Source of the DNA: Caldicellulosiruptor diazotrophicus
GTDB lineage: Bacteria > Bacillota > Thermoanaerobacteria > Caldicellulosiruptorales > Caldicellulosiruptoraceae
Length of the DNA stretch: 64,000 bases
Direction: 5' to 3'
Assembly: GCF_017347585.1 (NCBI RefSeq)
Contig: NZ_AP024480.1
Coordinates: 300,001 to 364,000 of the forward strand
Shown piece by piece: positions 37,728 through 46,663 of the stretch. The first letter of the stretch is position 1; the number at the start of each line of letters is the position of its first letter. A model generated the notes under the pieces. The model was not told the origin of the DNA. It made no database searches and saw nothing but the letters and a program-made list of their open reading frames with translations. The translations under genes were made by a program, and so were the position numbers.

Positions 37728-40640
37728 ATGAGAAAGTTTAAAAGACTCATCGCTATTATCACAGTAATGCTTTTTGCTCTCTCAATAATTGCGCCTGCGT
37801 TTGCACAGGACGAATCAACACAAGAAACAAGTTCTGTGTATGACCAGGCTGCAAAAATTCTCCAGGAAAAGGGCATTTTAAAAGGCAATGAGCAAGGCGA
37901 CCTGATGCTCGACAAGTCACTCACAAGAGCAGAAATTTTGGCAATGATTATCAGAGCAACAGGTCAAGAAGATGTCATCAATGATTATAAGGATGTAGAG
38001 CCATCATTCACAGATGTTCCAAAGGATCACTGGGCATTTGCATATGTTGAGGCAGGAAAAGACCTCGGTATTGTAAATGGTTACCCAGATGGAACATTCA
38101 AGCCAGACAAACCTGTCAAGTTTGAAGAGCTCTGCAAGATGCTTGTTGCTGCAAAAGGTGAAAGCCCAGCAGCAGGAAAATGGCCTCTCAACTATGTAAG
38201 AAAGGCTCTTGACCTTGGATTTTTCAATGGTATCGAAGATGAAGTTGGAATTGGTGATGTTGTAATCAGAGGTCAAGCAGCAGTAGCATTCGCAAATGCA
38301 TTCTTCCAACCAGAAAAGACAATAGTTGTTAAGGATGTTAAAGCAGTTGCAAATGACACAATTGAAGTTTATGTAGATGCATATCTTGGAAATGAGATTG
38401 CAACACTTGAAGATGGCGATGTAATTCCTCTTGATTTTGAAATCAAGGATGCATCTGATCCATCAAAGACAATTGCGGTAACATTAATTGATTCTCAGGC
38501 ATCTGACTTTGGAGCAGGAAAGCTTGTATTAAAGACAGCAGCTCAGACACCAAATACAACTTATAAAGTATTCTGCAAAGGTCAAGATACAGGTAAGACA
38601 TTTGTAGGTGCGCCAGTTAACTTGCAAGTTTCAAAGGTTGCTTCTGACAATCTCAAGACAGTAACGGTTACATTCAATGATGAATTGGATGCAAGTACAG
38701 TTAAGGCAAGTGCATTCAAAGTAAATGATTCAACAAGTGGATTCACAGTAGGAGCGGCTGCAGACAAGAAGAGTGTTGTAATAGTTCTTGACAATGCAGT
38801 TTCTCAATTCTCCACTGTAAAAGTAACTGTATTGGCAAATACAATTAAGTCAAAATACGGGAAAGTTCTTGCAAGTGATTATAATGCAAATTTAACTATT
38901 CAAGATACAAAACAGCCAACTGTAACAAAAGTTGAAGCACTGAAACAAAATATTTTACAGCTTACGTTTAGTGAACCTGTAGTTCCACCATCAACAGCAG
39001 GTTATCTCACATGGCTCAAAGTTGATGGCGTAAATCAGGTTGCTAATAGCGTATCAACTGATTATGTAAACAATGTTGTTAAAGTTGTATTGACAAATGC
39101 ACTCAGTGCTGGTAACCACAAAGTTGAAGTAACAAACGAAGTAAAAGACTTTGCAGGCTATAGTGCTGTTGCATACAGTGGTGATGTTGCAGTAACAGCT
39201 GATACAGCAGCTCCACAGTTGAAAGATGTTAAACTTGTTTATACAGATTCAAACAAGGCTGTTGTACAACTTATTTTCGATGAAGATATTGGAAGCGCAA
39301 GCAGCGTTAAAATAAATGGTAATGTTGCAACAGTATCAGTAAGTGGTGCAACAGTAACAGCAACTGTAAATATTAGTCTTGGTTTAGTGGGTGTCGTTAC
39401 AATAGATTACACAGTTGCAGATCTTGCTGGTAATACTGCAAGTGTAACTGGTGTAGCAAAAACATTAACACTTGATACATCAGCTGTTACAATTACGGGC
39501 ACAAGTGTTGACAGTAGCAACAATATTACAGTTACACTCAGCAAACCAATCTACAACAAAGATGGTAATGCAGCGGTTAAGATAAATGGAACATCAGTAA
39601 CCTATACTGTAGATACAGCTAACAGCAAGGTTGTAATTCCTGCATTCAACTACAGCGGAAGTTGCACAGTTGTTTTGACAGGATTTTATGAAGCAACACC
39701 ACTTCAGCTCAAAGTACCTGATTTAAGCTTTGCAGTTACATTGCCTGATATTAAGAGACCAACAGTTAAAGCTGTAGCTTATGATATTGTAGGAAGCACA
39801 TACAACGTTTATGTAGTATTTGACGAGGCTATGAATACAGATTCAGTGAAAAAAGTAACCAACTATACCGTAAATGGTTCAATTAATCCTTCAAGTGTAT
39901 CAGTAATTAGCGATAGAATTGTTAAGCTTACATTTGGCAGTAATATTGTTGGTGGAACATTAGTTGTATATGGAGTTAAAGATGTAGCTGGTAACGAAAT
40001 TATATTAACTAGCCAGACATTGACAACAGCTGTAGAATCTTTAACAATTACAGCAGTTAAATTTACAGCTGCAAATCAAGTAGCTGTAACATTTAATCAA
40101 GGTATTTATTCAATTGCACCAAACGCATTCTATGTAACAAATGGTACATCTAACTACTATTTCAGTTCAGCATCTTATAGTGTTGGCGATGTAACAGTTA
40201 AATTCACATTAGCAAACCTAAGCGTACCATCAAATGTTGGTGGAACATATTCCTTAATATCAAATGGTACAACTATTAAGAGCATTTTTGAAAAGACATA
40301 TACATCAAGTGGAAATGTATGGGCAAACATTGATGATGGTATTGCGCCAGCAGTAGCTAGTGTAACAGGTGGAGTTGGAACAATAACAATTGCATTTAGT
40401 GAAGCTGTTACCGTAGTAAATCTAGATGCTGCAGTAACTGTAAAAGATTCCGCAGGTAATGTTGTTGCTGCAACAAAGGCAACTATTTCAAATGGTTCTA
40501 ATGTGGTAGGTATTTTAGTAACTGGGCTTTCAAAAGGTAACTACACAGTAACTGTTACAGCATCCCAGATCAAAGATGTAAGTCCTGCACAAAATACTAT
40601 GTCATCTGATTATACATCAGGGACAATAAGCGTACAATAA
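37728..40640 (+). CDS. S-layer protein with SLH domains and Ig-like repeats
   Basis: A 970-residue secreted protein. A signal peptide (cleavage after APAFA, about residue 26) is followed by three SLH domains to about residue 200 (SVYDQAAKILQEKGIL; DVPKDHWAFAYVEAGKDLGIVNGYPDGTFKP; PLNYVRKALDLGFFNG). About 750 residues of Ala/Thr/Val-rich beta-sandwich repeats follow, with the bacterial Ig-like motif 'FDEAM..DSVKK..NYTVNG'. SLH domains bind pyruvylated secondary wall polymer. AAGGAGG lies 14 bases before the ATG. Size, composition, own promoter, stable leader and terminator suggest a major S-layer subunit. Confidence 0.92.
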   Translation: MRKFKRLIAIITVMLFALSIIAPAFAQDESTQETSSVYDQAAKILQEKGILKGNEQGDLMLDKSLTRAEILAMIIRATGQEDVINDYKDVEPSFTDVPKDHWAFAYVEAGKDLGIVNGYPDGTFKPDKPVKFEELCKMLVAAKGESPAAGKWPLNYVRKALDLGFFNGIEDEVGIGDVVIRGQAAVAFANAFFQPEKTIVVKDVKAVANDTIEVYVDAYLGNEIATLEDGDVIPLDFEIKDASDPSKTIAVTLIDSQASDFGAGKLVLKTAAQTPNTTYKVFCKGQDTGKTFVGAPVNLQVSKVASDNLKTVTVTFNDELDASTVKASAFKVNDSTSGFTVGAAADKKSVVIVLDNAVSQFSTVKVTVLANTIKSKYGKVLASDYNANLTIQDTKQPTVTKVEALKQNILQLTFSEPVVPPSTAGYLTWLKVDGVNQVANSVSTDYVNNVVKVVLTNALSAGNHKVEVTNEVKDFAGYSAVAYSGDVAVTADTAAPQLKDVKLVYTDSNKAVVQLIFDEDIGSASSVKINGNVATVSVSGATVTATVNISLGLVGVVTIDYTVADLAGNTASVTGVAKTLTLDTSAVTITGTSVDSSNNITVTLSKPIYNKDGNAAVKINGTSVTYTVDTANSKVVIPAFNYSGSCTVVLTGFYEATPLQLKVPDLSFAVTLPDIKRPTVKAVAYDIVGSTYNVYVVFDEAMNTDSVKKVTNYTVNGSINPSSVSVISDRIVKLTFGSNIVGGTLVVYGVKDVAGNEIILTSQTLTTAVESLTITAVKFTAANQVAVTFNQGIYSIAPNAFYVTNGTSNYYFSSASYSVGDVTVKFTLANLSVPSNVGGTYSLISNGTTIKSIFEKTYTSSGNVWANIDDGIAPAVASVTGGVGTITIAFSEAVTVVNLDAAVTVKDSAGNVVAATKATISNGSNVVGILVTGLSKGNYTVTVTASQIKDVSPAQNTMSSDYTSGTISVQ

Positions 40641-40658
40641 TTAGTATAGTGCTGAACA

Positions 40659-40697
40659 AAAAGGGTGTAGTGACATGACGTCACTACACCCTTTTTT
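40659..40697 (+). terminator. Terminator of the S-layer gene
   Basis: AAAGGGTGTAGTGAC pairs with GTCACTACACCCTTT (15 bp perfect, 4-5-base loop) and a T run follows, the strongest stem in the window. The 200 bases after it hold nothing recognisable. Confidence 0.93.
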
Positions 40698-40904
40698 ATG
40701 ACCCAATATATTAAAGGCTATTTGTCAAGAATTGAAGTGGGTATTTTCTAAACACCATCCGAGATTTTAAATATTTTTGTGTAAAGTAAATTAGATCATT
40801 CTGGGTAATAATCAGAATATAAATTAAATATATCTGATGAAGAAAATTTTTGTTTGTTATGGAGACTATCTTAAAGAGAAAGCAATACTTGAGTTTATAA
40901 TGAA

Positions 40905-41221
40905 AAATCACATCTAATGAATACTATTAATCTGTTTGTTATTCTTTGTCGCATATCAAAAAAATTTCTTTCCACATTCTTTGCAAACATATCTTTACTT
41001 TCTTAAAATTAAATATGTTCTCTTACCCATTATTGGTATGTCCTTTACTCTTTGGACACGATAATCATGTATCTTGCTTGTGATACTACCACATTTAGGA
41101 CACTTGTGAGGTTTTTGCGCCTGACTTATGTGGAGTTCTACTTCCTTTTGCTTTCTACTACTTGGTGGAGAATGATATCTTTTGATTTCAAAAGTTCTGT
41201 GATATAATTATGATTGAGCAC
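40905..41221 (-). pseudogene. ISL3-family transposase N-terminal remnant
   Basis: On the minus strand from the GTG at 41221 (AAAGGAGG upstream) the frame gives LNHNYITELLKSKDIILHQVVESKRK. A shifted frame then gives HKCPKCGSITSKIHDYRVQRVKDIPIMGKRTYLILRK, a stop, then RYVCKECGKKFF. This is the zinc-binding N-terminus of ISL3 (IS204/IS1001) transposases. A later piece, RITNRLIVFI, matches the next family block after a deletion. The catalytic DDE domain is absent, so only the left end of the element survives. Confidence 0.82.
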
Positions 41222-41307
41222 TTATTCTGGATGCCTCCTTTCTTTTGTGTGTTTTTTTTTATACCTAAAAACAATTTTAATTATAGCAGGCATTCAGAAT
41301 AAGTGCT
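41217..41307. repeat. Inverted repeat around the ISL3-remnant promoter
   Basis: AGCACTTATTCTGGATGCCT (41217-41236) and AGGCATTCAGAATAAGTGCT (41288-41307) are near-perfect inverted copies (19 of 20) separated by 51 bases. Read with the transposase, the outer copy lies just before a TATAAT box and may be the terminal repeat. The inner copy overlaps the ribosome site and GTG start. It could act as operator or as an mRNA hairpin hiding the start. Confidence 0.7.
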
Positions 41308-41468
41308 ATGTTTTTTCTGATATATTCAAAATAAAATTACACAATTAATCAACCATTCTTGGTACCTTTTCCTATCTGTGAACATATCAGAAAAATCCAA
41401 ATTAATGTTGATTATAAAAGCGAGAATTTTATTTTCTCATTATTTATTTTTTAACATTACATACCCTC

Positions 41469-42984
41469 GGTCAAGTCCAAATTTTTGTGTAAAATACCCT
41501 CTGGTTAGAATATAAGCTTTTTAGTATATTTTAATCGGTCGAATAAAATTCCATATGGTTTTTTGTAAATTATAATTTACCAATTATTACCTGTAAGCCT
41601 TAAAATATCTTCTACGCCCATTTACAAACTAACAGCCTTAAAAAAGCTCATTTCATCAAAACAATTTCTTTTCTAACACCTTCCTTCACCTTTTCCTGCC
41701 ACTCAAAATACTCTCTCATCTGTAAGTACTTCCTCGTAGATAGCCATCTTTCATCCTGTTCCATTAATAAAGCACCTATTAAGCGAATACACGACTCTCG
41801 GCTAACAAATACCTTATCACCCTTTCTCGTCGACGAATTTCTCCATTCAGTCGCTCTAACATATCAGCCTACGCGCAGCCTCCTTCGGTATGGCTCTGGA
41901 AGTTCTAAAACTGCTATCGCGTCTTCAAATCCTTCTTCTAAAACTTCCATTGCTTTTGGGGCTTTATTTTTGTACTCTTCCAACACTTGATTTAACAACA
42001 CCCTTGCTGTCTTTGCATCTGGAGCTTCAAATATAGCTCTTATCTTAGCATGTAGTTCCTTTTGTAAACCCTTCGGTGTCTTGTCAAGAATGTTTCTCAT
42101 AAAATGAGTTTGACACCTTTGCCAGGTCGCACCTTGAAAATGTCGATAAATCGCTTGTACAAGCCCTTTATGATGATCTGAAACAACTAAATCGACTCCA
42201 TGCAACCCTCTTTCCTTTAACCATGAGAAAAATTCTCCCCAGCTTTCTTCTGATTCGCTGTCTCCTATCATAACCCCCAAAACTTCTCTGTAACCTTCTT
42301 CATTTACACCTACACCAATTAGAAGACTTCTCTGTCGAACACGACCTTCTTCTCTTATCTTTACAACCATCGCATAGGCTTACACAAAAGGAAACTTCTT
42401 TTCTTCCAAAGACCCCGAATTCCACTGCGCAATTACAGGATCAAGATTTTTGCAAAGCTCTGAAATGGTGGATTTTGAAAACTCAGTCCCACATAACTCA
42501 TAAGTAATTTCTTCAATCTTTCGTGTGGATACCCCATTTACCACCATCTCCATCAATGCCAATAAAAGCGCTTGTTCACTTCGCTGATAACGTTCAAAAA
42601 GGTCTGTAGTAAATTTACCATTACGCAGTCTTGGTACTTTCAAAGTCAAAGTCCCTACTCTGGTAATTAAATTCCTTGAATAATAACCGTTACGATAATC
42701 TTGTCTTTCCTCTGTCCTCTCGATAGGCTTAAGCCTTAATTTGTTCAGTAGCAAGATACGCTAAAATTTGATTAAGTATTGATTCTAATAACTTGGCTAA
42801 TTTCTCGTCTTTTGTGCCTGTTGTAAAAAGGTAATGCAAAATTTCAGAATCTATGGTAATATTGTATTGAGCCATTCCTCATCCCTCCTGAAAGAATTTG
42901 GTTTTTGGTTCTTCTTAATTTCTATTCTAACCAGAGGGTGAGGGGTGGCTCAATCCCTTTTTACACAATTATATAGACTCAACT
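41469..42984 (-). mobile_element. IS256-family insertion sequence (inactive) with target duplications
   Basis: The element is flanked by identical 9-base direct repeats CATACCCTC (41460-41468 and 42985-42993), the size IS256-type insertion makes. Directly inside, the ends are imperfect 26-base inverted repeats sharing AGTC and TTGTGTAAAA (18 of 26 match). Further in, both ends carry CCCTCTGGTTAGAAT. The copy at the low-coordinate end lacks about 18 bases present in the other between these blocks. The transposase inside is broken by shifts and a stop, so it can move only if complemented. Confidence 0.8.
41649..42875 (-). pseudogene. IS256 (mutator-type) transposase, disrupted
   Basis: Starts at the ATG at 42875 (AQYNITIDSEILHYLFTTGTKDEKLAKLLESIL), shifts frame near 42735 into LKPIERTEERQDYRNGYYSRNLITRVGTLTLKVPRLRNGKF, and continues to FPFV. 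A TAA (42380-42382) then interrupts before AYAMVVKIREEGRVRQRS. DDE-type segments follow (LVVSDHHKGL, TWQRCQTHFMRN). A further shift near 41865 leads to DMLERLNGEIRRRERVIR, and another to the C-terminal CIRLIGALLMEQDERWLSTRKYL. At least three frameshifts and one stop rule out a functional enzyme. Confidence 0.9.
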
Positions 42985-43114
42985 CATACCCTCCCCATTT
43001 GCAAATTTAACAACTCATTAAAAATTGTTCAAAAAAAATTAAAAATTAATTCACAATTTTTTGCTAATATACTTTTAAAACAAAAGTATAAATTTAACAG
43101 AGAGGCGAGAAGCA

Positions 43115-43945
43115 ATGATGAATCACAAGAAAAATACATATGTTAGTTTAGCAATTATGCTTATTATCTTTTTGACCTCTCAGCCGCTGCTAAGAGTTTA
43201 TTCAAGTTCAAATCAAAACTTGGCATCACCTCAGCTTGTCGGTGTTGTAAAAAGCGTATCTGGCAGCAAAATAACAATAATGGTTGCGAATTTACAGAAT
43301 CAAAACCAGCAAAGAGGATTTGGAAGAGTTAATGTTGTCCTAACCAACAAAATTCAAATATTAGTTGTTAATAACAAAACACAAATGTATGTAAGACTAT
43401 TTGAAAATGGACAGATAAATGAAATTAAAATTTCTCCAAAAGACCTGAGACCGAATGACATCCTCTACATATGGTTTTCTGATTCAAAGAAAACAAACGT
43501 ATCAAGGATAGTACTTGTAGACACATATGACCCATATAGAGTTCCAGATCAGATAGGCGTTATCAAAAAAATAGAATCGAACAAACTTACCATAATAGTT
43601 GTAGAATTTAACAGGCCGCAGATACAAAGACCACAAAATGAAAGGCAAAATAATGCAAATCAGCAAAAAAGTCAGAGGTCACAATCCACTAAACCATCAA
43701 ACGGGCAGAGGCAGGGTTTTTCACAAAGACAGTTACCAATAAAGCTTACTAGTAATACCAAAGTAATTTATATAACAAAATCAACCGAAATTTTAACAAG
43801 TACATTTAACAATGGGCAGGTTAATGAGAAAAAGATTACATTAAAAAGCCTGAAGGTAAACAATATAGTATATTTCTGGTTTCAAGATAGCAATAAAACA
43901 ACTGCAAAAAGGATGGTCGTGGTGGGAACCTATTCATCAAAATAA
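43115..43945 (+). CDS. Secreted protein of two tandem beta-rich domains, unknown function
   Basis: A 276-residue protein I do not recognise. A signal sequence (KNTYVSLAIMLIIFLTSQPLL) precedes two copies of a ~100-residue domain. The first runs about residues 41-140 (LVGVVKSVSGSKITIMV...RLFENGQINEIKISPKDLRPNDILYIWFSDSKKTNVSRIVLVDTY). The second runs about 146-275 (IGVIKKIESNKLTIIV...TFNNGQVNEKKITLKSLKVNNIVYFWFQDSNKTTAKRMVVVGTY), with a Gln/Asn/Ser-rich insert of ~45 residues. The pattern recalls DUF5666-like OB-fold modules. It leads the exporter operon, 35 bases before the membrane-fusion gene, so it may be an accessory or cargo of the pump. Confidence 0.75.
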   Translation: MMNHKKNTYVSLAIMLIIFLTSQPLLRVYSSSNQNLASPQLVGVVKSVSGSKITIMVANLQNQNQQRGFGRVNVVLTNKIQILVVNNKTQMYVRLFENGQINEIKISPKDLRPNDILYIWFSDSKKTNVSRIVLVDTYDPYRVPDQIGVIKKIESNKLTIIVVEFNRPQIQRPQNERQNNANQQKSQRSQSTKPSNGQRQGFSQRQLPIKLTSNTKVIYITKSTEILTSTFNNGQVNEKKITLKSLKVNNIVYFWFQDSNKTTAKRMVVVGTYSSK

Positions 43946-43980
43946 TTTTAAATCTTTTAGAAAGGAGATGTGATCACTTT

Positions 43981-45945
43981 ATGGAAAATCAGAACAATGT
44001 TAAAGTTTCTAAAGTAAAGGTAAATATAAAGTCGAGGCGATGGGCAAAGGTATTGTCAATTGTAATTGTCATAGCAATAATCGCAGGTGCTTCAGGGTTC
44101 AGTGCATATAAATATATTTCCAACAAAAACAAAAGTTCAAATGTTCAAACACAGAGAACGGCAGTGGTAAGTCGTGGTGATATAACTGTAACAGTCACAG
44201 GTTCAGGTCCAATTGAATCTGCACAGAGTACAGACCTCACCTCAACCGTCAGTTCAACAATAACAGCTGTCAACTTCAAAGATGGTGACAGGGTAAAAAA
44301 GGGTGATGTGATTTTTGAACTTGAAAATACTGATGCAAAAGATAAGGTTGATTCAATCAAAAGCCAGATAGATGATATTACCTCTTCTATATCAGATGTT
44401 CAGGATCAAATAAAAAACCTAACAATCACAGCTCCCATATCAGGTATAGTTAAAAACTTTAATTTAAATTCTGGTGACAGAGTAGCAAATGGATCAAATA
44501 TTGCAACAATTATTGATCCGTCTACATTAAAAGTAAAAGTATCATTTCCAGCAGCTATATATGGCAAGGTAAAAGATGGAATGCCAGTTCTGTTTTACAT
44601 TCAAGATATAGCGCAGCCGATTCAGGGCAATATAACATATATTGGAAATAGCATCTACACAAACGAGTATGGAAGCAGAGTATTTGATGTAGAAGCTCAG
44701 GTACAAAACCCTGGTGCTATTCAAGAGGGCATGACAGCATCTTTACAAGTTACAATCGATGGACAGGATTACATGAGTGTATCGTCGGCAGCGCTTGAAT
44801 ATGCTCAAAAAGCTGTTTTAAAAGCTCAAGCAGATGGCCAAGTAGATGTAATTAATATAAAAAATAATCAGTATGTTCAGAAAGGAACATTGATTTTGAG
44901 ACTTAAAAATGACGATTATCAAAAACAGCTCAAAAATTATCAACAGCAGCTCAAAAACTTGCAGGACCAGTTAAAAGAAGCTCAGAACAATCTTGAAAAT
45001 TACTATATCAAAGCACCGTTTGATGGTATTGTGACAAATATAAATTTCAAGAAAGGTGATAATATAAAAGCAGGAGAAGTACTTGCAACTGTATTTGATG
45101 ACAAAAATTTAGAATTCAGGGTTGACATAGATGAGCTTGATATTGCTAAAATAAAAGTAGGGCAAAAAGTAAATATAACAGTTGATGCGCTACCAGAGAC
45201 ACAGACAAACCCGCTGACAGGGAAGGTTTCAAAGATTCCGCTTGAAGGCACAACACAAAATGGTGTTACAACATATCCAGTTACAATTTCAATTGAAAAT
45301 CCTAAAGACCTCAAGATTGGCATGAATGCAAACGCAGAGATTATAGTTGACCAGAAACAGGATGTTTTGCGTGTTCCGCTTGAAGCTGTTCAGAAGTTTG
45401 GCAATAGATATTTTGTATTTGTCAAAACGTCATCATCTACATCCGACCACATTCAAAATCAGGAAAGTTCTTGGCAGCAAAATGAGAGTTTATCGAATAA
45501 CTCACTTATGAGTAGGTTCGGTTCAAGATTTAATTCTACCCAGAGTTCTCAGAGTCAGGTTCAAAGTTCAAATTCTCAACAACAAAATGGTTTAAATACC
45601 CAGCGTTCAAGACGAGTTGAAAGACTTCTTGAAAATAGCTACTACAAGGGTTCTGTTTTGAGGTCTGTTGAAGTTGGAATAAACAACGACCAGTATATAG
45701 AAATTGTTAGTGGTCTAAATGAAGGCGATATTGTGATTTTACCACCGCTTGCAACATCGTCTACATCCACAAATACACAGAGTCAACAGGGATTTAATAT
45801 GTTTGGCGGGTTTGGTGGTTTTGGTGGTGGTGGACCTGGCGAGTTCAGACAGTTCAGACAAAATAGAAGTTCGACTCAAAGCAGCACAGGTTCGTCATCA
45901 CAGAGCAGTCAATCTTCTGGTCAGGCAGGTAATCTAAATAGATAG
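43981..45945 (+). CDS. Membrane-fusion (HlyD/MacA-like) protein with duplicated modules
   Basis: A 654-residue periplasmic-adaptor-like protein, much longer than the usual ~380-400. One N-terminal span (WAKVLSIVIVIAIIAGASGFSAYKYI) is followed by two full biotinyl-lipoyl/beta-barrel modules. The first has TITAVNFKDGDRVKKGDVIFELENTDAKDKVDSIKSQIDD...PISGIVKNFNLNSGD. The second has DVINIKNNQYVQKGTLILRL, a coiled coil QKQLKNYQQQLKNLQDQLKEAQ, then PFDGIVTNINFKKGD. A Ser/Gln-rich insert (about 480-550) and a Gly/Gln/Ser-rich tail follow. It probably links the MacB-like pump to the wall. AAAGGAGATG precedes the ATG. Confidence 0.88.
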   Translation: MENQNNVKVSKVKVNIKSRRWAKVLSIVIVIAIIAGASGFSAYKYISNKNKSSNVQTQRTAVVSRGDITVTVTGSGPIESAQSTDLTSTVSSTITAVNFKDGDRVKKGDVIFELENTDAKDKVDSIKSQIDDITSSISDVQDQIKNLTITAPISGIVKNFNLNSGDRVANGSNIATIIDPSTLKVKVSFPAAIYGKVKDGMPVLFYIQDIAQPIQGNITYIGNSIYTNEYGSRVFDVEAQVQNPGAIQEGMTASLQVTIDGQDYMSVSSAALEYAQKAVLKAQADGQVDVINIKNNQYVQKGTLILRLKNDDYQKQLKNYQQQLKNLQDQLKEAQNNLENYYIKAPFDGIVTNINFKKGDNIKAGEVLATVFDDKNLEFRVDIDELDIAKIKVGQKVNITVDALPETQTNPLTGKVSKIPLEGTTQNGVTTYPVTISIENPKDLKIGMNANAEIIVDQKQDVLRVPLEAVQKFGNRYFVFVKTSSSTSDHIQNQESSWQQNESLSNNSLMSRFGSRFNSTQSSQSQVQSSNSQQQNGLNTQRSRRVERLLENSYYKGSVLRSVEVGINNDQYIEIVSGLNEGDIVILPPLATSSTSTNTQSQQGFNMFGGFGGFGGGGPGEFRQFRQNRSSTQSSTGSSSQSSQSSGQAGNLNR

Positions 45946-45982
45946 TATTCTTTAAAAGCAGTGAAAAAGGTGGTATATAAGA

Positions 45983-46651
45983 ATGATAGAGCTTTATGAT
46001 ATATACAAGATCTACAAGATGGGAGATACAGATGTGTATGCTTTAAATGGTGTGACACTGAGAATAGAAAAAAATGAGTTTGTAGCGATACTAGGTCCTT
46101 CAGGCTCAGGTAAATCAACGCTTATGAACATAATTGGTTGTCTTGACACACCAACATCAGGCACATACATTCTGGATGGCAAAGAAGTAAACAAACTTTC
46201 AGATAACCAGCTTGCAGAAATCAGAAATAGCAAAATAGGTTTTGTATTTCAGCAATTCAATTTAATACCTCAACTAACAGCTTTGGAAAATGTAGAACTT
46301 CCACTCATATACAAAGGAATGCCTGCTTCAAAAAGGCACAAACTTGCAAAAGAAGCATTAGAAAGAGTTGGGCTGTCAGATAGGATCCATCACAGACCTC
46401 GCCAGCTATCAGGTGGTCAGCAACAAAAAGTTGCCATTGCAAGAGCGCTTGTGACAGATCCTTCTATAATACTTGCTGATGAGCCAACGGGGAATCTTGA
46501 TTCAAAATCGGGTGCTGAGATAATGTCTATCTTTAAACAATTACATTCTCAGGGCAGCACAATTGTTCTTATTACACATGACAATTCAATTGCACAGCAG
46601 GCAAGACGTATTGTTAGGATTCAAGATGGGCAAATAATAGAAGATAGGTAG
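45983..46651 (+). CDS. ABC transporter ATP-binding protein (MacB/LolD type)
   Basis: A 222-residue ATPase of the MacB/LolD/FtsE group. Walker [10 protein letters not shown]-loop [10 protein letters not shown], signature [15 protein letters not shown], Walker [17 protein letters not shown] and switch His ITHD are all intact. It has no fused permease domain; the permease is the next gene, 12 bases away. Substrate is unknown; members export antimicrobial peptides, macrolides or lipoproteins. AAAGGTGG precedes the ATG. Confidence 0.95.
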   Translation: MIELYDIYKIYKMGDTDVYALNGVTLRIEKNEFVAILGPSGSGKSTLMNIIGCLDTPTSGTYILDGKEVNKLSDNQLAEIRNSKIGFVFQQFNLIPQLTALENVELPLIYKGMPASKRHKLAKEALERVGLSDRIHHRPRQLSGGQQQKVAIARALVTDPSIILADEPTGNLDSKSGAEIMSIFKQLHSQGSTIVLITHDNSIAQQARRIVRIQDGQIIEDR

Positions 46652-46663
46652 GTGAGCTAAGAT

